A stretch of 64,000 nucleotides of DNA from Spirulina subsalsa PCC 9445 (lineage in GTDB: Bacteria > Cyanobacteriota > Cyanobacteriia > Cyanobacteriales > Spirulinaceae), in assembly GCF_000314005.1 (NCBI RefSeq), contig NZ_JH980292.1, positions 2,683,725 through 2,747,724 on the forward strand, given 5' to 3'. Every line of letters begins with the position of its first letter. Positions within the stretch are counted from its first letter, which is position 1. A program made the position numbers and the translations under genes. Of this stretch, positions 7,904 through 17,080 are shown one piece after another. The notes under the pieces were generated by a model, which saw only the letters and a list, made by a program, of their open reading frames with translations, had not been told where the DNA came from and made no database searches.

Positions 7904-8053
7904 AACGCTGTAGGGCGGGACGCGCCCAAACAGGGTAAAAACAAGCCTGTGGAGACTGTGCCTCTGGGGTCTAAATGCCCAAACGAAGAGTTGCCCTTGC
8001 GGTGCAAATTCTCCGAGAGGGGACGGGAAAGAACTTCCCCTTTTAGATTTTAG
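7904..8053 (+). pseudogene. TnpB (IS200/IS605) C-terminal fragment
   Basis: A 49-codon frame bounded by stops reads NAVGRDAPKQGKNKPVETVPL and continues to RERTSPFRF. The GRDAPKxGKNKPVETVPL string matches the tail of cyanobacterial IS605-type TnpB proteins as I recall them. There is no start codon and no RuvC or zinc-ribbon part, so only the tail remains. The preceding region 7560-7900 has no gene and may contain more of the decayed element. It lies about 100 bases upstream of glnB. Confidence 0.5.
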
Positions 8054-8136
8054 GCAAAGTCGCTCAAGCAGGAATCTAACAGAGTGCATCTGTTGGAACG
8101 TCCAAACTGTACAGAGACAGACCACAAGATTTTTAA

Positions 8137-8490
<354 letters not shown>

Positions 8491-8515
8491 CGATCGCTCA
8501 CCACTTCAGGATAAC

Positions 8516-8548
8516 AAGGGGGACTGGGTTAAAACCTGTCCCCCTTTT
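8516..8548 (+). terminator. Terminator after glnB
   Basis: AAGGGGGAC pairs with GTCCCCCTT around a 13-base loop that can itself extend the stem by GG/CC; TTTT follows. It lies 26 bases past the glnB stop. Confidence 0.75.
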
Positions 8549-8671
8549 ACATACCCACCCACCCCTCTTGATTGACTACCAAATAGTACAAAAAGCCTAA
8601 AAGTCGCTAAAATAGAAAATCCTACTAAAATCAATGAAGAAAAGCGACCTGTTGCAATTTGGAAAAATACG

Positions 8672-10489
8672 ATGAAACTGGGCAGTCATTATCTTGGTCA
8701 TCAAAGTTGTCAATTTAGGGTGTGGTCGCCAACCAGAAAACAAGTCTCGGTGCATCTCCTCTCCCCTGAAGATCGATTAGTCCCCCTCACGCTGGGGGAA
8801 AATGGCTATTGGGAGGCCACAGTGGAAGGGGTTTCTCCCGGTACATACTATCAATATCAACTAGATGGGGATTTAGAGCGGCCGGATCCTGCGTCCCACA
8901 GTCAACCCCAAGGGGTTCACGGTCCATCGGAAGTTATCGACCAAAGCGCCTTTCTCTGGCAGGATACAGCATGGCGCGGTCTTCCCCTCTCCCAATATGT
9001 GATTTATGAACTCCATGTGGGGACATTCACCCCAGAAGGCACCTTTGAAGCCATTATTGACCGATTACCGGATCTCGTCGATTTAGGGATTAATGCTATT
9101 GAAATCATGCCTGTGGCTCAATTTCCGGGAAGTCGAAATTGGGGGTATGATGGCACCTTTATTTATGGGGTGCAAAATTCCTATGGGGGGGTGAACGGTC
9201 TAAAAAAATTGGTCAATGCTTGTCATCAAGCGGAAGTAGCGGTCATTTTAGATGTGGTGTATAACCATTTTGGCCCGGAAGGGAATTATTTATGGGCTTA
9301 TGCACCCTATTTTACCGACCGCTATAAAACCCCTTGGGGAGATGCGGTGAATTTTGATCAAGGGGACTCTAATGAAGTACGAGAGTTTTTTATTCAAAAT
9401 GCCCTTTATTGGCTAGAAACCTATCATATTGATGCTTTACGTTTAGATGCTGTTCACGCTATTTATGATTTAAGCGCCCAGCCTTTTTTACAACAGTTGG
9501 GGGCGGCTGTTGAAGGGTTTAATGAAAGCGCCGCTTATCCCCGCTATTTAATCGCTGAAAGTGATCTAAATGATGTGCGGGTGCTTCAGTCGCGGGAAAC
9601 CGGGGGATTTGGTCATGCTAGCCAATGGTGTGATGACTTTCATCATGGGTTACATACCATTTTGACGGGGGAACGTTCCGGTTATTACTGCGATTTCGGT
9701 TCAATTGAACAACTGGCGAAGAGTTTTAAACAGGGGTATATCTACACCGGAGAATATTCGCCCCATCGTCGCCGCAATCATGGCAATGTGCCGAAAAATA
9801 CGACGGGGGAAAATTTCGTGGTTTGTATTCAAAATCACGACCAAATCGGCAACCGTTTACTGGGGGATCGTTTAAGTACGTTAGTGGATTTTGAACGGTT
9901 GAAATTAGCGGCCGCGACGGTTTTATTGTCGCCCTTTGTCCCGATGTTATTTATGGGGGAAGAATACGGAGAAAAAGCCCCGTTTCAGTATTTTGTCAGT
10001 CACAGTGATCCGGGATTAATTGAAGGAGTGCGTCAGGGAAGGGCAGAGGAATTTAAGTCTTTTGGCTGGGAAAACGAGGTACCGGATCCCCAAGGTGAGG
10101 CAGTTTTTGAAGAGTCTAAACTCAACTGGGGACAAGGTTTTACGGGGGAAGGGCAGGTTTTGCGATCGCTCTATAAAACCCTCATCGCACTCCGAAAACA
10201 AAAACCCGCCTTATCCTCCTTAGATTTATCCCCAGTTCAAGTTCTCACCGTCTCCCCCAAAAACGTGCTATCTGTACAGCGCCAATCCGATCAAGGTTGT
10301 ATCTTAGTGATATTCAACTACGAGGAATCTAACCTAGATTTTAACCCCAAATGCTCCCATTTAGCTTGGCACAAAATCCTAGAATCCACAGCCATCCAAT
10401 GGCAAGGTTCCGGTTATAGTTACCCCGAAACCTTACCCGAAACCCTTTCCCTCGCCCCCCTAAGTTTTGTTGTGTATGAACAGCAATAA
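8672..10489 (+). CDS. treZ: Malto-oligosyltrehalose trehalohydrolase
   Basis: The 605-residue protein is of typical TreZ length. It has an N-terminal CBM48-like beta domain (FRVWSPTRKQV near 15), then a GH13 barrel: region I DVVYNHFGPEGNY (194-206), region II RLDAVHAI with the nucleophile Asp259, region III LIAESD with Glu296 as acid/base, and region IV with IQNHDQIGN near 390. The ELHVGTFTPEGTF and HHGLHTILTGE segments are typical of TreZ. It cleaves maltooligosyl-trehalose to release trehalose, acting after TreY, encoded 89 bases downstream on the same strand. Together they make trehalose from maltodextrins without phosphorylation, often a desiccation or salt response. Confidence 0.96.
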   Translation: MKLGSHYLGHQSCQFRVWSPTRKQVSVHLLSPEDRLVPLTLGENGYWEATVEGVSPGTYYQYQLDGDLERPDPASHSQPQGVHGPSEVIDQSAFLWQDTAWRGLPLSQYVIYELHVGTFTPEGTFEAIIDRLPDLVDLGINAIEIMPVAQFPGSRNWGYDGTFIYGVQNSYGGVNGLKKLVNACHQAEVAVILDVVYNHFGPEGNYLWAYAPYFTDRYKTPWGDAVNFDQGDSNEVREFFIQNALYWLETYHIDALRLDAVHAIYDLSAQPFLQQLGAAVEGFNESAAYPRYLIAESDLNDVRVLQSRETGGFGHASQWCDDFHHGLHTILTGERSGYYCDFGSIEQLAKSFKQGYIYTGEYSPHRRRNHGNVPKNTTGENFVVCIQNHDQIGNRLLGDRLSTLVDFERLKLAAATVLLSPFVPMLFMGEEYGEKAPFQYFVSHSDPGLIEGVRQGRAEEFKSFGWENEVPDPQGEAVFEESKLNWGQGFTGEGQVLRSLYKTLIALRKQKPALSSLDLSPVQVLTVSPKNVLSVQRQSDQGCILVIFNYEESNLDFNPKCSHLAWHKILESTAIQWQGSGYSYPETLPETLSLAPLSFVVYEQQ

Positions 10490-10578
10490 ACAAGGTTAAA
10501 GTCGTTTTAAATTAGCTATCCAGTCGGTCTACTTTTTGACTCTCTTGGTTCACTATTCCCAAAGTTGGATGATTTCCT

Positions 10579-13464
10579 ATGATGCAGTTTCCCTTAGCAA
10601 CCTATCGCCTTCAATTTACCCCTAGCTTTGACTTCAAATCCGCCAAAGCTATTGTTCCCTATTTAGCAGAATTGGGGGTTTCTTACCTCTACGCCTCGCC
10701 CATTTTTAAAGCGCGTCAAGGCAGCACCCACGGTTATGATGCGGTTGATCCAAATATTATTAACCCCGAACTGGGAGGGATTGAAAAGTTTAATGATTTA
10801 GTGGAAAAACTGCACGAACACAATCTAAAATGGCTACAGGATATTGTCCCCAATCACATGGCCTTTGATAGTCAAAATACCATGCTTGTAGATCTGCTAG
10901 AAAATGGCTCAGATTCACAGTTTTATGGCTTTTTTGATATCAACTGGCATCATCCCTATGAGGGAATTCGCGGGCGGGTTTTAGCTCCCTTTTTGGGGCG
11001 TTTTTATGGGGACTGTTTAGAACATGGGGAGCTTAAGTTACAGTATGAGGAACAAGGACTCAGTGTTAACTATTACTCCCTAAAGTTTCCCATTCGGATT
11101 GAGTCTTACACCAAAGTTTTAACCTATGATTTGGGACGATTACGACAAAAACTAGGGCGCAGAAATCCAGATTTTGTTAAGTTTTTAGGGATTCTCTATG
11201 GGTTAAAATACATTCCTTCAGGAGAAGAAGGCAGCGAGCGCTATGATCAAATCTTCTTCATTAAAAGTATGTTATGGGAACTGTGGAATGATAACCCAGA
11301 CATTCGCCAATTTATAGAGGAAAACATCGAAACCTTTAACGGAATCGTTGGCAAACCGGAAAGCTTCAATTTACTAGAAAACTTGTTAGATGAACAATTC
11401 TTTCGTCTCGCTTTTTGGAAAGTGGGGAATGAAGAGTTGAACTATCGGCGTTTCTTTACCGTCAATGATTTAATTTCCTTGCGTATTGAAGATCCCAATG
11501 TATTTGATACCACCCACTCCCTGCTGTTGCAATTGGTGGAAGAAGGAAAAATACAGGGGTTACGGATTGATCATATTGACGGACTTTATGATCCCGCAAC
11601 CTATTTATTTCGTCTGCGAGATCGGGCAAATCATGCCTATGTGGTGATTGAGAAGATCCTAGAACCTCAAGAAGAACTCCCCATTAACTGGCCGATTCAA
11701 GGGACTACTGGCTATGATTACTTAAACATGGCGAATGGGGTATTTTGCTACAAAGAAAATGAGGCTAAATTTAACAAAATATATCACAGTTTTACTCGCT
11801 CAATTGTGAACTGTGAACAATTAATTGATGAGAAAAAACGCCTAATTGTCGGGAAACACTTAGCGGGGGATATAGATAATCTTGCCCACTTCCTCAAACA
11901 AATTTCTAGTCATTATCGCTACGCCAGTGACTTTACCATTTATGGGTTAAAAGGGGCGTTAGTTGAAGTAATGACGGCGTTTCCGGTCTATCGGACTTAT
12001 ATTAATAATGAGGAAGTCAGCACCTCGGATCGGAACTACATTAAACAAGTCATTGCCAAAGCTAAGGAAACCATGCCAATTTTCTTAAATGAGTTGGCAT
12101 TTATTGAGAAGTTTCTGTTACTAGAGTTTGATGATTACTTAACTCAGGAAGAAAAAGAGCAATGGCTACATTTTGTTATGCGCTTACAACAGTTTACGGG
12201 GCCTTTGATGGCGAAGGGGGTCGAAGATACGGTTTTATATATCTACAACCGTTTGTTGTCACTCAATGAAGTCGGTTCTCATCCTACCCATTTTGGGGTG
12301 TCGATTGAGGAGTTTCACCAATTTAATCACCATCAAATGGCTTATTGGCCCCATAGCATGAATGCCAGTGCAACTCATGACACTAAACGGGGGGAAGATG
12401 TGCGCAGTCGGATTAATGTGTTGTCGGAAATTCCCGAGGAGTGGGAGGCAAAATTAAAAGAGTGGCGAGAGATTAACGCCGCACAAAAGGGGTGTGTTGA
12501 GGGAATTGATGTTCCGGATCCCAATGATGAATATTTCCTCTATCAAACCCTATTGGGAACGTTCCCCTTTTATGAGGAAGAATATCCGGTTTTTGTTGAG
12601 CGAATCAAGGAATATATTATTAAGGCAATTCGGGAGGCTAAGGTTTACACAGCATGGCTCAAACCGGACACGGGGTATGAGGAAGGATTTACCAGTTTTG
12701 CGGAACGATTGCTTAAGGATTCACCGAATAATGAGTTTTTAAACGCCTTTCGACCCTTTCAGCGTAAGATACAACACTATGGGGTGTTTAATTCTCTCTC
12801 CCAAACCTTGTTAAAGTTTACGGTGCCTGGACTGCCTGATATTTATCAGGGAACGGAATTATGGGATTTGAGTTTGGTGGATCCAGATAATCGTCGTCCG
12901 GTAGATTTTAAGGTGCGGAATAAGTTCCTCAAGAGTATCAAACGGGGGATTGAGAAAAATCCCTTGGCACTGGTGGAGGAGTTGTTAGCCCATCCCGAAG
13001 ATGGACGGATTAAGTTGTTCTTGATCTATCAATTGCTGCAAACGCGACAGGAGTATAGTGAGTTATTCCAACGGGGAGACTATCAAAAGTTAACGGTGAT
13101 GGGGAGTTGGCAGGATCATGCGGTGGTGTTTTCTCGCACTTGGGGAGATCATACGGTGATTGCGATCGCACCTCGTCTCTTCACCAGTTTAATGAAAGAG
13201 GACGAACTCCCCCTAGGAGAACAAGTCTGGCAAGAAACGCGCATCTCCCTCCCCCCCGGATCCCCCACCCACTGGCAGAATAGGATTACTGGGGAAGAGA
13301 TCAAGGGAGAAGATGCACTCTTTCTGCGGGATATTCTGCAACATTTCCCGGTAGCACTTTTAATTAGTGTGCTACCCCAAGCGGAAAAGCCCCTCAGTGA
13401 TGGTGTAAAGGCTCTAGAAGAGGGTTCTAAAAGTAAAAACCGCAAAAAAGACCTAGCGGCTTGA
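10579..13464 (+). CDS. treY: Malto-oligosyltrehalose synthase
   Basis: A 961-residue GH13-family isomerase. Family marks: FPLATYRLQFTPSFDF at the N-terminus, YASPIFKARQGSTHGYD, region I QDIVPNHMAFD, region II LRIDHIDGLYDP, region III VVIEKILEPQEELP and region IV NASATHDTKRGEDVR. TreY converts the reducing end of a maltodextrin into an alpha,alpha-1,1 linkage; TreZ then frees trehalose. The order treZ-treY with an 89-base spacer suggests cotranscription. An ATG pair opens the gene (MMQF); either could be used. The C-terminal 30 residues are Lys/Glu-rich and probably disordered. Confidence 0.96.
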   Translation: MMQFPLATYRLQFTPSFDFKSAKAIVPYLAELGVSYLYASPIFKARQGSTHGYDAVDPNIINPELGGIEKFNDLVEKLHEHNLKWLQDIVPNHMAFDSQNTMLVDLLENGSDSQFYGFFDINWHHPYEGIRGRVLAPFLGRFYGDCLEHGELKLQYEEQGLSVNYYSLKFPIRIESYTKVLTYDLGRLRQKLGRRNPDFVKFLGILYGLKYIPSGEEGSERYDQIFFIKSMLWELWNDNPDIRQFIEENIETFNGIVGKPESFNLLENLLDEQFFRLAFWKVGNEELNYRRFFTVNDLISLRIEDPNVFDTTHSLLLQLVEEGKIQGLRIDHIDGLYDPATYLFRLRDRANHAYVVIEKILEPQEELPINWPIQGTTGYDYLNMANGVFCYKENEAKFNKIYHSFTRSIVNCEQLIDEKKRLIVGKHLAGDIDNLAHFLKQISSHYRYASDFTIYGLKGALVEVMTAFPVYRTYINNEEVSTSDRNYIKQVIAKAKETMPIFLNELAFIEKFLLLEFDDYLTQEEKEQWLHFVMRLQQFTGPLMAKGVEDTVLYIYNRLLSLNEVGSHPTHFGVSIEEFHQFNHHQMAYWPHSMNASATHDTKRGEDVRSRINVLSEIPEEWEAKLKEWREINAAQKGCVEGIDVPDPNDEYFLYQTLLGTFPFYEEEYPVFVERIKEYIIKAIREAKVYTAWLKPDTGYEEGFTSFAERLLKDSPNNEFLNAFRPFQRKIQHYGVFNSLSQTLLKFTVPGLPDIYQGTELWDLSLVDPDNRRPVDFKVRNKFLKSIKRGIEKNPLALVEELLAHPEDGRIKLFLIYQLLQTRQEYSELFQRGDYQKLTVMGSWQDHAVVFSRTWGDHTVIAIAPRLFTSLMKEDELPLGEQVWQETRISLPPGSPTHWQNRITGEEIKGEDALFLRDILQHFPVALLISVLPQAEKPLSDGVKALEEGSKSKNRKKDLAA

Positions 13465-13501
13465 TTCGGGCTGGCTGAGAAAGTCTAAGCAGAGAGAATA
13501 A

Positions 13502-13528
13502 GCAACCTTGACAAGTTAAGGTTGCTTA
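13502..13528. terminator. Bidirectional terminator between treY and prxQ-like gene
   Basis: GCAACCTT / AAGGTTGC inverted repeat with an 8-base loop (13502-13525). It lies between convergent genes and overlaps the stop codon of the minus-strand peroxiredoxin. Confidence 0.6.
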
Positions 13529-14076
13529 TTCCCTGACTGTAACTCATCCAAACTCGCCAAAACCTCCGTGCTATGAATCGCAGGTTGTACCCCGAGGAAC
13601 ACCTTGCGCAACAGACCGTCCGGGTCAATTAAATAGGTGTGTCGTAGAGACATATAACCCAACCAAGACCCATAGATTTTACTCACCGTCCCATCCGTAT
13701 CCGCCAAAAGCGGGAACTTCAACCCTTGGGAGTCGCAGAATTCCCGATGGGAGTCTACATCATCCACACTCACCCCTAAAATTTGGGCGTTGCGCTGTTG
13801 GTATTTGGGAAAATCTTGCTGAAAACGCTTGGCCTCCAACGTACAACCCGGGGTGAAGTCCTTGGGGTAAAAATATAATACTACCCACTGCCCTCGATAG
13901 TCCGAGAGGGCAATGCTCCCATCCCCGGTGTTGGTGGGTAAGCTAAAATCTGGGGCAGGTTGATTTAAACTGGGTTGCGGCCCCCCTAATGCCCAAGCTG
14001 GGATCACATGAACCCCGTTGATTAACAAGGCCAAACCCATAACACAAAGGAATTTTAGAAAATGACGGCGTACCAT
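13516..14076 (-). CDS. Exported PrxQ/BCP-type peroxiredoxin
   Basis: A 186-residue protein with an N-terminal signal (RRHFLKFLCVMGLALLINGV to PAWA, about 1-29), so probably lumenal or periplasmic. The thioredoxin-fold core has PAPDFSLPTNTGDGSIALSDYRGQWVVLYFYPKDFTPGCT, with the peroxidatic Cys in FTPGCTLEAKRF. The usual resolving Cys five residues later is absent (CTLEAK), so it may be a one-Cys form or use the later Cys in REFCDSQGL. It reduces hydroperoxides with thiol donors. It converges with treY and is divergent from mntP. Confidence 0.9.
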   Translation of the reverse strand: MVRRHFLKFLCVMGLALLINGVHVIPAWALGGPQPSLNQPAPDFSLPTNTGDGSIALSDYRGQWVVLYFYPKDFTPGCTLEAKRFQQDFPKYQQRNAQILGVSVDDVDSHREFCDSQGLKFPLLADTDGTVSKIYGSWLGYMSLRHTYLIDPDGLLRKVFLGVQPAIHSTEVLASLDELQSGNKQP

Positions 14077-14293
14077 AGTTAACTGGTTCTTATGTTCTAA
14101 GAAATTATTATCCTGAAACGCTATAGTATAATAGCAAAAAGAGGCAAAGCCTAATTTTTTGTATTTCTTCCACCAAACACTGATTTACAATTCAAATATT
14201 TTAATTTTACAATGGTATTTTTTTAATCTTTTGCACAAATTCTTTCATATTTTAAGTGTTCTATCTTAACGACTCATCCTAAAACCCCCAAGA

Positions 14294-14869
14294 TTGATGG
14301 AATTCTCAACAATTGGACTAATTGCCCTAGGACTATCGGCGGATGCCTTTGCTGTGTCTATTTCTAGTGGTTTATTTATTCGGAACATTAAAGTTAATAA
14401 AGCGCTGAAAATCGCCTTATTTTTCGGTGGACTCCAGATGATAATGCCCTTAGTCGGCTGGGAGATAGCGCGTAATTTTCGGGAATTCTTCAGCTATTTT
14501 AGCCCTTGGATTGCTTTTATCCTGTTGTCTTTTATCGGATCTAAAATGGTCTATGAGGCTTTAGCAAAAGTCCAAGAAGAAGAGAAAAAGTTTAACCCTC
14601 TAGATAACTATACTTTGCTAATTTTAGCTATTGCTACGAGCATTGATGCTCTAGTGGCGGGGGTTAGTTTTTCTCTGTTGGAAGTTGCCCTAATTCCAGT
14701 GGTGACAATTATTGGCATGACTACTTTTTCCCTGTGTTTTTGTGGGGTATTAATTGGGCATCATTGCGGGGATTTATTCCGCTCTAAGGTGGAACTTATT
14801 GGCGGTTTGTTGTTAATTGCTATTGGGGTGAAGATATTGCTTGAAAATATTTGGGTAGTGGGGGGGTAA
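14294..14869 (+). CDS. mntP: Manganese efflux pump MntP
   Basis: A 191-residue protein with six hydrophobic helices. It has the two half-repeats of MntP, each with an Asp-containing motif: GLSADAFAVSISSGL near residue 13 and ATSIDALVAGVSFSL near 115. MntP exports Mn2+ across the plasma membrane, important in an organism that needs much manganese for photosystem II. The 217-base upstream region has a good TATAAT at about 14124, but no manganese riboswitch (yybP-ykoY) could be recognised. GGGGGG/CCCCCC around the stop codon (14861-14876) may act in termination. Confidence 0.93.
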   Translation: MMEFSTIGLIALGLSADAFAVSISSGLFIRNIKVNKALKIALFFGGLQMIMPLVGWEIARNFREFFSYFSPWIAFILLSFIGSKMVYEALAKVQEEEKKFNPLDNYTLLILAIATSIDALVAGVSFSLLEVALIPVVTIIGMTTFSLCFCGVLIGHHCGDLFRSKVELIGGLLLIAIGVKILLENIWVVGG

Positions 14870-14951
14870 ACCCCCCAGTTTTCTCTGGGAGAAGCAGGGG
14901 GGCGGGATTTCCCCCTAGAAAGCCAAGGATAAGGATTTCTAGGGGGAATAT
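14861..14951 (+). terminator. Two hairpins after mntP
   Basis: The first, GGGGGG-TAAA-CCCCCC (14861-14876), has the stop codon in its loop and is followed by AGTTTTC. The second, about 14910-14950, pairs CCCCCTAGAAA with TTTCTAGGGGG over a 14-base loop. The second belongs to a G/C-run palindrome style repeated elsewhere in this window. Confidence 0.55.
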
Positions 14952-14995
14952 CTTGCCGGAAATATGGCGAGGGAATGCTCCCTCTAAGGAGTTCG

Positions 14996-15382
14996 TCAAA
15001 GCAGAAGCGTCAGAAAATTACTGTGTCCTTCTGATTCCACGTAGACGGTCCAACGCCCTCGTCTCGCTAAGTTAGGAGAAAAGGTATATTCTCCCTGAGC
15101 GTTGAGGACTCCGGTTCTCCAAGGATTGGCAGAATCCCCCGGAGCAAAGATGCTAATGCGTCCATGAGCCATAGCTTCACCTGTGCTGTAGCGCACGGTG
15201 ATGGTAATGCTTGTCACCTGAGCATTCCGAGGTAATGTGCTGTCGGAATAGGTGACGAGATTGCCGTTGCGGGTACGGACTTGAATGGCAGCACGCATCC
15301 CCACTTCATGGGCGCTGGCGCTTAGGGGGATTAGAAGAGCAATCAACAGAGACAAAAGGCGAATCTTAACAGAGTTGATCAT
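14996..15382 (-). CDS. Secreted beta-rich protein of unknown function
   Basis: A 128-residue protein with a clear signal peptide (IRLLSLLIALLIPLSASAHE, cleavage after ASA at about 24). The mature part begins with His-Glu and is a single beta-sandwich-like domain with alternating hydrophobics (SITITVRYSTGEAMAHGRISIF, NAQGEYTFSPNL, RGRWTVYVESEGHS), reminiscent of carboxypeptidase-regulatory or DUF4198-like domains found beside metal transporters. That likeness is an inference. It starts 4 bases after the stop of the upstream secreted gene, so the two are one operon. Confidence 0.65.
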   Translation of the reverse strand: MINSVKIRLLSLLIALLIPLSASAHEVGMRAAIQVRTRNGNLVTYSDSTLPRNAQVTSITITVRYSTGEAMAHGRISIFAPGDSANPWRTGVLNAQGEYTFSPNLARRGRWTVYVESEGHSNFLTLLL

Positions 15383-15386
15383 CTCC

Positions 15387-15932
15387 TTAATCGCAAGCGG
15401 TTACACCTTCGGCACAATAGAGACTCCACCAAGGATTAAGTTCTAGGGCATCGGGTTCGGCTAGACTCATGCCTAGTAATTCTTGGAAGTTGGTGTCTGC
15501 TCCTCCATAACGAACGTGCATATGAATGGGGTCGCCGTGGGGCGCTCGTAGGGCAACATACTTAAAGGCGCTACAGGTGGGATCTTCAGAGGTGAGTTCA
15601 AACAGATCCCAGATTGAGCTTTGATATTCGGGATAGTAGAAAGGATCTGGTAAAGCGCCCTGATAGGAATAAGTGCAATTTTGGGCGATGGGATCGTTTC
15701 CGCTTAAATCCCGATAAAAGGAGAACCGTTCCATGCGTTCAAAGACAATCCGCCCGGGATTACGGGGATCATGGAGTGAGTTGGGGACGCTCGTATCTAG
15801 GGTAAAGACTCCATTCACGCCTAAATATTCGACGTTGGCATTGGGGGATTTGAAATCCGAGGCTTCTAGAGGAGAAGCCCCAATCAAACTAATAGCGATC
15901 GCACTGGTAAGAGCCAAGCTAGATCGTTTCAT
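15387..15932 (-). CDS. Secreted protein of unknown function
   Basis: A 181-residue protein with a signal peptide (MKRSSLALTSAIAISLIGAS to LEA, about 1-24). The mature part is rich in aromatic residues and Pro, with four Cys (NCTYSY, PTCSAF, LYCAEGVTACD) that could form two disulfides, and a HGDPIHMHVRYGG motif with three His that could bind metal. I do not recognise the family. It is the first gene of a two-gene operon with the smaller secreted protein. The 114-base spacer to the LysM/M23 gene on the same side shows no terminator. Confidence 0.6.
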   Translation of the reverse strand: MKRSSLALTSAIAISLIGASPLEASDFKSPNANVEYLGVNGVFTLDTSVPNSLHDPRNPGRIVFERMERFSFYRDLSGNDPIAQNCTYSYQGALPDPFYYPEYQSSIWDLFELTSEDPTCSAFKYVALRAPHGDPIHMHVRYGGADTNFQELLGMSLAEPDALELNPWWSLYCAEGVTACD

Positions 15933-16046
15933 GAATCACACACTCCTTAACCATAATGTAAAGTTAACCCTGATGTTGGGTTATCGCTCATTAGGTTACT
16001 AAGCGCGGACTTCGTTTTCTATGCCCTGAACCGGGATGGGGGATAG

Positions 16047-16925
16047 CTAAAATCCCAACTCACCGAGCAAATTTTGAGCGGCCGAGGGAAAATGGAGGGC
16101 GGGATCTTGGGCAACCCAACCGATGGGGGACTGGGAACGGACTTCAAAATGTAAATGAGGCTGGTCAATATCGGGGCGACCGCTATTGCCTACGGTGCCG
16201 AGGGTGTCCCCGGTGTTCACCCGTTGCCCGGTGCTGACGAAAATCTCCCCGAGATGGGCGTAACGGGTTTGTAGATTGCCCTCATGGTTAATAATGACCA
16301 CGTTTCCATAGTTGCCCTGTTGTCCGGCAAAGACCACCACCCCCTGATCGGCGGCTAAAACGGGGGTATTGAGGGGGGCGAGGAGATCCAGCCCACTGTG
16401 AAAGGTGGATTGTTGGGTTTCGGGGTTTTCTCGCCAACCGTAGGCTAAACCGAGGGTGAGGGGTTGGGGGAGGGGAAACCCGGCTAGTCCGGTGTAGTTG
16501 GGGGTTGGGTCGTTGGAGTCTGCCCAGTTGATGCCGGGGATAAAGACGGTTTCGCTGGGGGGTTGACAGCCGTTCATTTCAAATAATACATCGGCGCGAA
16601 CTCCATAGGATTGGGCGATACTTTCCCAAGTGGCTCCGCGGGGGGGGGTGATGGAGATGCCGTTGAGGGGGGGAATCAGCAGTTCTTGTCCGACGGGTAA
16701 GCGTCCCTGACGGAGGCTGGGGTTGAAGTAGATAATGACATCAGAGAGGATTCTGTATTGTTGTGCGATCGCCTCTAAACTATCTTGAGCCGTCACAGTA
16801 TGGCGACGCAACCGGGAGAGAACTGGTTCAGGACAGACAGACTCTTGCGCCAAACTGGGAGAGGGGAGTAAGAGAAACGGTAGAGCAAGGAGAGCAGAGA
16901 GAGAGGCATTCCAGTAAGATGACAT
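16047..16925 (-). CDS. LysM-containing M23 endopeptidase
   Basis: A 292-residue exported protein: signal peptide about 1-26 (ALLALPFLLLPSPSLAQ), two LysM-like domains (HTVTAQDSLEAIAQQYRI near 42 and GATWESIAQSYGVRADV near 98) that bind peptidoglycan, and a C-terminal M23 (lysostaphin/NlpD-like) domain. The zinc ligands are in HSGLDLLAP and in HLHFEV, with the catalytic His in TRYAHLGEIF. All ligands are intact, so it could be an active peptidoglycan endopeptidase rather than a degenerate NlpD/EnvC-type activator. Transcribed alone or with the gene upstream across the repeat at 16970. Confidence 0.93.
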   Translation of the reverse strand: MSSYWNASLSALLALPFLLLPSPSLAQESVCPEPVLSRLRRHTVTAQDSLEAIAQQYRILSDVIIYFNPSLRQGRLPVGQELLIPPLNGISITPPRGATWESIAQSYGVRADVLFEMNGCQPPSETVFIPGINWADSNDPTPNYTGLAGFPLPQPLTLGLAYGWRENPETQQSTFHSGLDLLAPLNTPVLAADQGVVVFAGQQGNYGNVVIINHEGNLQTRYAHLGEIFVSTGQRVNTGDTLGTVGNSGRPDIDQPHLHFEVRSQSPIGWVAQDPALHFPSAAQNLLGELGF

Positions 16926-16969
16926 GAAAATTCAGGTTAAACAACAACGTCCTCCCCTAGTGTAGTCCG

Positions 16970-17080
16970 TTCGTAGTTGGGCTTCAGCCCCCAATTGGTT
17001 CGTAGTTGGGCTTCAGCCCCCAATTGGTTCGTAGTTAGACTTCAGCCCCCAATTGGTTCGTAGTTAGACTTCAGCCCCCA
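16970..17080. repeat. Tandem 29-base repeat, about four copies, with hairpin core
   Basis: Three full 29-base units (16970-16998, 16999-17027, 17028-17056) and a truncated fourth (to 17080). Each has TTCGTAGTTGGGCTTCAGCC as its first part; the GGGCTTCAGCCC core is palindromic. Units three and four share AGACTT in place of GGGCTT, showing stepwise duplication. The block touches the stop codon of the downstream-lying channel gene. The unit type (GTAGTTGGGCTTCAGCCC) is common in cyanobacterial intergenic DNA. Confidence 0.95.

Noticed and set aside
7844-8125. 93-codon minus-strand frame upstream of glnB
   Set aside because: Opposite strand of the TnpB-like fragment; Cys/Phe/Leu-rich composition typical of antisense frames.
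14077-14293. Manganese (yybP-ykoY) riboswitch before mntP
   Set aside because: The conserved core of that class could not be found; the region is simply A/T-rich.
16970-17080. Possible CRISPR array of 29-base repeats
   Set aside because: Units are directly adjacent with no spacer sequences.
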